Position numbers and translations under genes: made by a program. From positions 704,001 to 768,000 of the forward strand of contig WAEK01000007.1 of NCBI GenBank assembly GCA_011634665.1: a stretch of DNA of 64,000 bases. Direction: 5' to 3'. This document shows, one piece after another, positions 57,888 through 64,000 of the stretch. The notes beneath the pieces are model-generated. The model was not told the DNA's origin and made no database searches. It saw nothing but the letters and a program-made list of their open reading frames with translations. Every line of letters starts with the position of its first letter. Position 1 is the stretch's first letter. Source of the stretch: Mortierella sp. BCC40632. Taxonomy: Eukaryota > Mortierellomycota > Mortierellomycetes > Mortierellales > Mortierellaceae.

Positions 57888-60424
57888 CGCCGAAAGGGGC
57901 GAAAGCTGCGAGAGTCCTTCTTCTCACACTGCTTTTTATGTCCCCCTTATTGTAGGTTCGAGTCCTTGTCCTTGAGCAACGCCCACAATGGAACTTTATT
58001 CCAACACTTGGAAGACGGAGCGCTGCTCTATCGTTTGCGAGCACCAATCCAACTCTTAGATCCGTCTGGGATTGACCACCATCCTGCTGTCCAGGAAACC
58101 CTCCAGCACTCTGTCCCCCCAGCTCTGGACCAGGATCCGCATTCGTTGGCTGCAAGGTCAAGTGCCAGTCTTTTGCTGGACACTGACAACGTAGCAGGAG
58201 TTGGTGGCCAAACAGAGAATCAGGCTGGTTCGCCACAACTGCAACCACAACCGCAACACCAACAGCAACTGCACCAACAACAGCAGCACCAACAGCAACA
58301 GCAGCCGCAGCAAATTTTTATTGAGCAAGGACACCACTCTCTTGCCACTGGAGTAGAGTCTGCGCCTCCTTCATGTTCTGCTTCGCCATTGTCTGCACGA
58401 TCCTCGTTGTTCTCACCCTTATCGCCTCCGCTCTCACCCCTGGCCTCGGTCACCTCGCCACTAACAGTCGGCACTAACATGAACCTAGATTCGGAATCGA
58501 ACTCTCTTCTATCCCAACAGCAACAGCAGCAGCAACAGCAACAACAACAGCTGCATAACTCTGCTGCAGAAAATGAAGATCAAGAAAGGGCAGGGATGAT
58601 GATCTCTGATGGGCACGACCCAGGCACGGGTATCAAGATCGTGAACATGAGACAGCGAAAGTGGAATAGTGTTGAAAAGCAGTGGCAAGAATGGCATGAG
58701 GTACGGGCAGCAACACACACTCAGGACCATCGAGATGATTTTGGTCTACACATGCAGCATTCCGGTAAGAATATTTTTCTTTTTGTGTAATGTTGGACAA
58801 TCCACTCCAGTGCTTCCCAAAAAAAAAAAAAAAAAAAAAAAATAGGAGAAAAGTAACCGTGGCAAACTGCAACTCCTGTGCTGACAAACCTGGTATGCGG
58901 ACCTATCTATCGTTAGAATCACATCATGGGGTTCTCTCCACGGATCCAACGGCTTCTTATGGACACAAAGACTCTAGTTCAGCCCTATTATCAGAGTCGA
59001 CATCACAACTGGACCAACAACGATCTCTACATGACAATGATAGGCATGGGAAACTCGTATCACGCGCACCTGATCCATGGGATCTAATCTCACAGGAAGC
59101 GGATCCTGGTCCTTTGCAGACTCAACACCAATTCCAGCAGCGTGGCGCTCCTGGATATGGTGCTGGTAACCGCCTGCGATCCTTTAGTGAAGCCAATGCC
59201 TACCCATATACCCAACAGCACTCGCATCTGGCACACCATGGACCGCATTATGTTCAGCACTTTGACGACGACCCACATGTACTCTCCAGTCACTACTATC
59301 ATGGCCACGGAGCAAACTCTATCTCTGGAGCCATAGGAAGAGGTCAGGGTAGCAGTAGAGGCAACAGGGGCGGTAGTCAAACAAACGGCGGCTCAGTATG
59401 GAGAAACGAGGGAAGCATCTTCATGCAACCACTGGACGCACCCTTTGTAGCGGAGGATCCCATGGTCCCTGCACATGCCGAGTCACATCACCATCGTCCC
59501 ATAGGACATCCTCCACGACATCATAGCGACCACGGATATTCATACTATGGTCAAGGAGAATTAGACATATATAATGAGCATATTGACCCATCACAATCAG
59601 GGATATCACCAACTAACACATATTCCTCCGGTCATGTGCACGGCAATGGAAGTGATCAGAGTGGGAGCAGCAGCAGCAGTAATACCAGAGGAATGGATAC
59701 TCGACCAGGACGATTCTGGCCAGCGACTCTTGCAATGACAGCTCTTGATGATTCATCCAACATTGGGTCGGCTAGTCATAGTCGAGGTGACTTAATTCAT
59801 AACGGAAGACCTGGTCCAAGAGCATTTGTATCGGTTTCGACACCATCATCTCCATTGATGGAGTCTCGACTATTCGAGGGTGGGGAATCGATGAACTCGT
59901 GGAGCCACCAACTTCTTCGGTCGCAAAGCGGATATCACAGTTCTATTGGATCCGGTGTTGGATCGAGTGCTGGGACAGACAATGTCGAGGGGTACTCTCA
60001 GTCACAGGAACCATATCCTGGACTATTCCAAGAGTCCGAACTGACAGTGAAGCATGGGAAGCAGCGCCAATTTCTTCATGAGCATTCACACCCATCCGGT
60101 CAATACCAGGCTCGGTTTCCGCAGCAACTGAATCAGAATCCTCACACCACACATGGGCGCCAGGCCTTTCATCATCACCATCATCAACATTCTCAGCAAC
60201 CTGACTATAGGCATGAGGATGTCTCTATGAGTGAGGAGCCCTTGTCGGCCAAGGCTGCAGCCACCATGTCGACATCTGCAAGGTCCAGTTCACCATCCCC
60301 TTGTCTTTCGATGGCGCCGACCATTTCAAGGCCTTTAAGCATCTCGTTCTCACAACTTTCGGGTGGGGCTAGTATGCTTGGAGACTTGACCGAGCATGAG
60401 CATGACGATGATATGGAACTTTAA
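57637..60424 (+). CDS. Large Gln/His/Ser-rich protein of unknown function
   Basis: Three exons: 57637-57830, 57956-58764 and 58854-60424, giving 857 aa; a start at 57688, with a better context (ACCATGG), would give 840. I do not recognise a domain. A basic RPQDSGPFHVRKRV segment lies near residue 50 and is followed by ELMAFEFESLSLS at the first junction. Exon 2 has two Gln/His runs (near 58237-58310 and 58519-58551) and NMRQRKWNSVEKQWQEWHE, the most protein-like segment. Exon 3 is Ser/His/Gly-rich, with a HHHHHQH run near residue 775 and an acidic end (EHEHDDDMEL). The intron 2 acceptor (AAAAG) follows a poly-A run instead of pyrimidines, so that join is less sure. A nuclear regulator is a guess from composition only. 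Confidence 0.68.
58237..58314 (+). repeat. Gln/His-coding CAA/CAG/CAC repeat
   Basis: About 25 codons, nearly all CAA, CAG or CAC, encode a Gln-rich run with interspersed His and Leu. Confidence 0.85.
58519..58551 (+). repeat. CAG/CAA polyglutamine repeat
   Basis: About eleven successive CAG or CAA codons in frame give an uninterrupted Gln run. Confidence 0.9.
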
Positions 60425-60841
60425 TATTAGAAAGAAGTTTGTTTTTTCATATTTCATATTTTTTTTTTTTTTTTTTATTATTTTTTAATCATATTTTAGG
60501 TCCTCCATTTCTCGTCAGAATGTACATTAATCTTTTAGCATTTTTCTTTCCTTCTTCCTTTTCTTGAACCGTATCTAACAAACATACTGTCAAACTACGG
60601 AAGGGTGAGCTGTCGTTCTCCAGTCAGAAGTTGAGCGCCAAAAAAAAAAAAAAAAAAAAAAAAAAAAGGAAAAGAATGAGGATGCTTTTAATCCTGTTGA
60701 TTTTTTTTTTTTTTTTTTTTTTTTGTTGGTCAAAATGGCTATGTAAAAGGGATAGAGAGAAGGAAAAAAAAAAAAAGTTGTATAATTTTGGTGCGTGTGT
60801 ATGGAAGAGGAAGGGGGGAGGCGTTGGCTACTATTTTCTCT
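60425..60841. other. Convergent spacer between the Gln/His-rich gene and SEY1
   Basis: About 415 bp, AT-rich, with T runs (60460-60476, 60703-60724) and A runs (60640-60667, 60763-60775). No gene seen. Confidence 0.7.
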
Positions 60842-63289
60842 CTATTGGGTTTTCTTATCTCCAAACGAGTTCAGCTCGATGCCTGCATCCTCCTCCTTGC
60901 CCTGGTACGACCTGGAACCAGAGCCTGCGCCTGCGCCTGAACCTCCACTAGGATATTGCTGTGGTTGCCGTTGGCCGGGCTTTGTTGCGGCACTCTCGCG
61001 ACTCTGGTCGATGATCTCTCTAAGCCTCTCCATAGCAAGCTTATAACCCTGGTCGTACACCTTCCAGCCTATCGTCTCGACAAGACCCAACATATCGAGG
61101 TACCACATGGCACCCATGGGGACACCGACCATTGCCAACACCATCAAATAAAGTGGGTTCCGGATGACAGCAACAAACTCGTTCCAACCCAAGATCACGA
61201 GCGCAACACCAACCCAGTAAGGGACCTTGGCCTGTGTCGCCACAACAGATCGCTTCGCCTCCAAATAGAAAGCATCTGACTCGCGCTTGAACTTGGTGGT
61301 AATCTCTTGTTGACGGGTCTCGGAAAGCACCTTGAGCGACTGGTCGAAATCAAAGTCCTCGGATGCCTCCAACTCAAACTTCTCACCCTTGACTGGATCC
61401 AAATTGTTAATCTTGGCAAACAGTGGTACCAACTCGACAGTCTATCGGAAGTAAAAAGAGGAGAAAAAGAAATGCCACCCCAAAAAGAGTTGAATGATTA
61501 GAGTCTTGTTGACCTGAGTTGAACAAGTGCGAAGGATACACAACAACAGCAACGGCACTAGTTAAAAAAAAAAAAACGCCTGGTTATAGCCTACCTCATC
61601 ACGAGCCTTGCGGAAGGGAGTATCGATATCATCATCGGGCTTCCAGACACGAGGAAGACCATGGTCATCATATCGGAACTTCTCCTCGAACCGGTTTCGG
61701 AGCTTCAACAACATCATAGCATCCATCGACTCTTCTTGAACCTTCTTGGTCATCAGCACCCATGCCTGTCGACGCAAGTTCACAATCAATTCTGCTTGCT
61801 CCTCTGCATTCAGATCAAACGTCCGGGCCTTCTTGTGCAACAACTGTTCTGCCTCCTCAACTGTCCGCTGATAGATGGTGATCACGCGACCCCACATTGA
61901 TGGGCCAGGGTTGTTGAGTGCAAGCCCAACAGGTTCGTCCAGTTCATTCCGAAGATGCTTCTCCAATGTGGTCAACATCTTGTTCAACTCCTTCTCTCGC
62001 TGCGTAGCCGCAAACTCGTTCAATCCACGCTCAAGTTGGAATTGTTCCTCGTCATAAACCCAATCAGTCTCTTCCAATTTGATTGCCTTGGCTCCTCGAG
62101 TAAAGTATCCCAAGGCTTCTGAATTGGCTGCTGCTACAACGGTCGCGAAATCGACATCATCAGCACGAAGTGCCTGTTGAAGATTGGTAGAGAACATTTG
62201 AACAGCCTTCTTGTGCAAGTTCTTGATTTGACCCAAGAAGTATGACTCGAGCATTGTGTTGGCCTTGGTCAACATCTCGGTACGCTTGCGTTTGTAGACC
62301 TCGGCATGATACCGCGAGGCATCCTTGTCGAACGACTCTGTGGGGGAGAAGAGTAGTCATGGTCAGTGTGGAGGTTCTTTTGTCATTTCCGTCTTTCTTT
62401 CTCTCTGTAGCCTGCCAGTTACAAATAAAAAAGGTGAGAGAAATGAAAAAAGAAGAAAAAAAAAATATATTACTCATGGCAAGACCACGGAACTCGCTCA
62501 TCTTGGGACCAAGATCCTCAACAATGTTGCCTGATTCGATTGGCTGACGGAATTCTTTGATCTTTTCCTGGAATGTGGCAAAGGCTGAGCTTGCAATCTC
62601 ATCACAACGATATTGTGCAAGCAGTTCCTGTTGGGTGGGCAGATCCAGGTCCTTGTTGGTCATGATCTTGTCCCAGATGCCTCCTGCGTAGATGTGAAGA
62701 CCATCGACGGGGACACGCTTCGAGTACTGGGGCTGGAAGACATAGTTGGGGTCTGTGGGTGACGAGAATCTGTGCAAGGAGGGGGTCAAGTAGGTGAGTA
62801 GGTCAGATTCGCAGGTTTGGGGGAGAATCCAATTGCTTTTGGATGACAAACCTTCAGTCCAAAAAACGAGTCAAGACATTTGGGGTGGTACAAAACTGGC
62901 TTACCGAAGACGAAGCTTGGTCACCTCTTCCTCAAACTTCTCTGGCTGGAGCAGCTTGTGTGGGAGGGTGGTGAACATAAAGTCAAAGTAGTCTGAGATC
63001 TTGCAGTCCTCAAGTCCCTCAGGCTATCCAAAGTTATTAGAGAGCGTATGTGTGAGAAAAATATCCAAAGATAGCTTATGAAAGAAAGAGAAGAAAGGTG
63101 TGTGTTTGTGTGTACGTGTATGTGAGTGAATGTATGAGTGGGTTGTCCCTTAATTTTACCTTGGCCAGACCATGCCAGATCCGTTCCAAGTCAGCGCGGA
63201 GCGTGTTGGAGAGGTTGATAAGAGGGGTTGCGCCAATGTGGTCACGGATCACGAAGAGGAGCAGGGTCTTTTCCTTTCTATTGGGTCCA

Positions 63290-63366
<77 letters not shown>

Positions 63367-63927
63367 AGAAGAAGAAGAGAGAAGAAGAGAGAAGGAGAGT
63401 CAAGGACGGTTAAAAGGAAAGGAGAGTCAAGAGAAGACAGGGGGCATTGTTAGTCGTGGGCCATAATGAAAAGGGCAGGGTGTGATGGGTCTGATAACCC
63501 CCTGTCTGTTTGTCTGTCAATCTGTGTGCCTGTTGTGAGTGCGTATGCGTGAATCCCACTTTCTCTCTCATCATTCCTCTCAGGAGCCAATCCACACAGA
63601 AATCACATGGAACCAGGCGAGAAGTAAAAGAGAGACAGACAGAGAGTGCGTGTCAGACAACCCAACATTGTCGCAGAAAGAAAAAAAAAAAAGTCAAAAC
63701 GAGCCACCGCCACGTTCCCCCTCCTCCTCCCCTTCCCTCACCCTTTTCCCCGTGGTTCAGACGACCTACCCGCGGTTGCCTCCAAAGAGCTGCAGATTGA
63801 CCTCAAAAACTGTTTTCAATAGACCCATGTTCGCTCCGTTGTACAGTCCGACTTGGTGCTCCCACAGGTTGACGATCAACACCTCTGACGTCGCTACAGA
63901 GAACAGTGCACTCTTGCGCTCAAAGTC
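60842..63927 (-). CDS. SEY1: SEY1, ER-fusion dynamin-like GTPase (partial, 5' end outside window)
   Basis: Minus strand. Six exons in the window: 63770-63927, 63160-63277, 62905-63023, 62474-62769, 61595-62337 and 60842-61441, together 677 codons in consistent phase. The first opens with [40 protein letters not shown] residues of the GTPase domain. [13 protein letters not shown] carries the RD G4 motif used by Sey1/RHD3. A long helical middle domain follows, then two membrane helices ([17 protein letters not shown] and [18 protein letters not shown]) and a cytosolic tail with an amphipathic segment. The family drives homotypic ER membrane fusion and keeps the tubular network. Full-length homologues run to about 800 aa, so roughly 100-150 N-terminal residues, including the P-loop, lie beyond 64000. 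GA repeats (63290-63362) fill most of one intron. Confidence 0.92.
63290..63362. repeat. GA microsatellite inside a SEY1 intron
   Basis: About 35 GA units, the longest pure dinucleotide run in the window, lie just upstream (in transcript sense, a CT run) of the acceptor at 63278-63279, extending its polypyrimidine tract. Confidence 0.95.
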
Positions 63928-64000
63928 CTAAAAACCACCACCATCGTCATCATCAAAAAGAAAGAAAGAACGTCCATGTTGTCTAGTTTAGTAAAAAAAA
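63928..64000 (-). other. Partial SEY1 intron at the right edge
   Basis: On the minus strand this is the end of an intron with acceptor TTTTTAG just before 63927. The upstream SEY1 exons lie outside the window. Confidence 0.7.

Noticed and set aside
60640..60775. Poly-A runs as possible retrotransposon tails
   Set aside because: No target-site duplication, reverse transcriptase remains or 5' element body is seen nearby, and similar runs occur everywhere in the window.

Overview
The window is nuclear DNA of a filamentous fungus, most likely an early-diverging Mucoromycota lineage; Mortierellomycotina is my best guess, by inference only. Evidence seen: genes with one to five short GT-AG introns (about 80-525 bp), Cys/His-rich secreted redox enzymes, an ENA-type cation ATPase, a Sey1-type ER GTPase, long CT-rich 5' leaders, and very many A/T homopolymers and CT/GA microsatellites between genes. 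I see no rRNA, no convincing tRNA, no transposon ORF and no CRISPR array.

Layout. 1.9-4.3 kb (+): secreted copper-radical (glyoxal) oxidase with an N-terminal chitin-binding-like module. 5.0-6.0 kb (-): mitochondrial Fe-S assembly protein ISCA1/Isa1. 9.4-11.7 kb (+): alpha-arrestin. 15.1-18.6 kb (+): ENA-type P-type ATPase. 21.9-23.7 kb (+): MFS anion:cation symporter of the Dal5/allantoate type. 26.1-28.3 kb (+): Nbp2/Skb5-like SH3 protein with a 28-nt microexon. 31.8-34.7 kb (+): large Pro/Ser/His-rich protein of unknown function. 35.6-37.2 kb (-): second MFS transporter. 40.7-41.4 kb (+): small secreted, probably GPI-anchored twin-CX3C protein. 41.7-43.4 kb (-) and 43.6-44.7 kb (+): a SET-MYND and a METTL21-like methyltransferase, divergent over 160 bp. 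44.9-46.4 kb (-): LSM4. 47.1-48.4 kb (-): an unresolved multi-exon locus. 48.7-49.9 kb (+): aquaporin. 52.1-53.0 kb (+): AA11-type LPMO. 53.5-55.1 kb (+): mitochondrial enoyl-CoA delta-isomerase with a repeat-filled intron. 55.6-56.6 kb (-): pyrroline-5-carboxylate reductase ending in a perfect peroxisomal SKL. 57.6-60.4 kb (+): Gln/His-rich protein of unknown function. 60.8 kb to the right edge (-): SEY1, with its 5' end outside the window.

The genes do not form a biosynthetic cluster or an obvious single system. Functional links are loose: the H2O2-producing oxidase and the AA11 LPMO could both act on the cell wall or chitin; the arrestin class controls endocytosis of transporters like the ATPase and MFS proteins here; the two methyltransferases share an upstream region. 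The gene models were built by hand from splice consensus, reading phase and family motifs, so exon ends are predictions. The points most worth following are the SKL-ended P5C reductase, the divergent methyltransferase pair, the twin-CX3C surface protein, the large unknown ORF at 31.8 kb and the unresolved locus at 47-48 kb.
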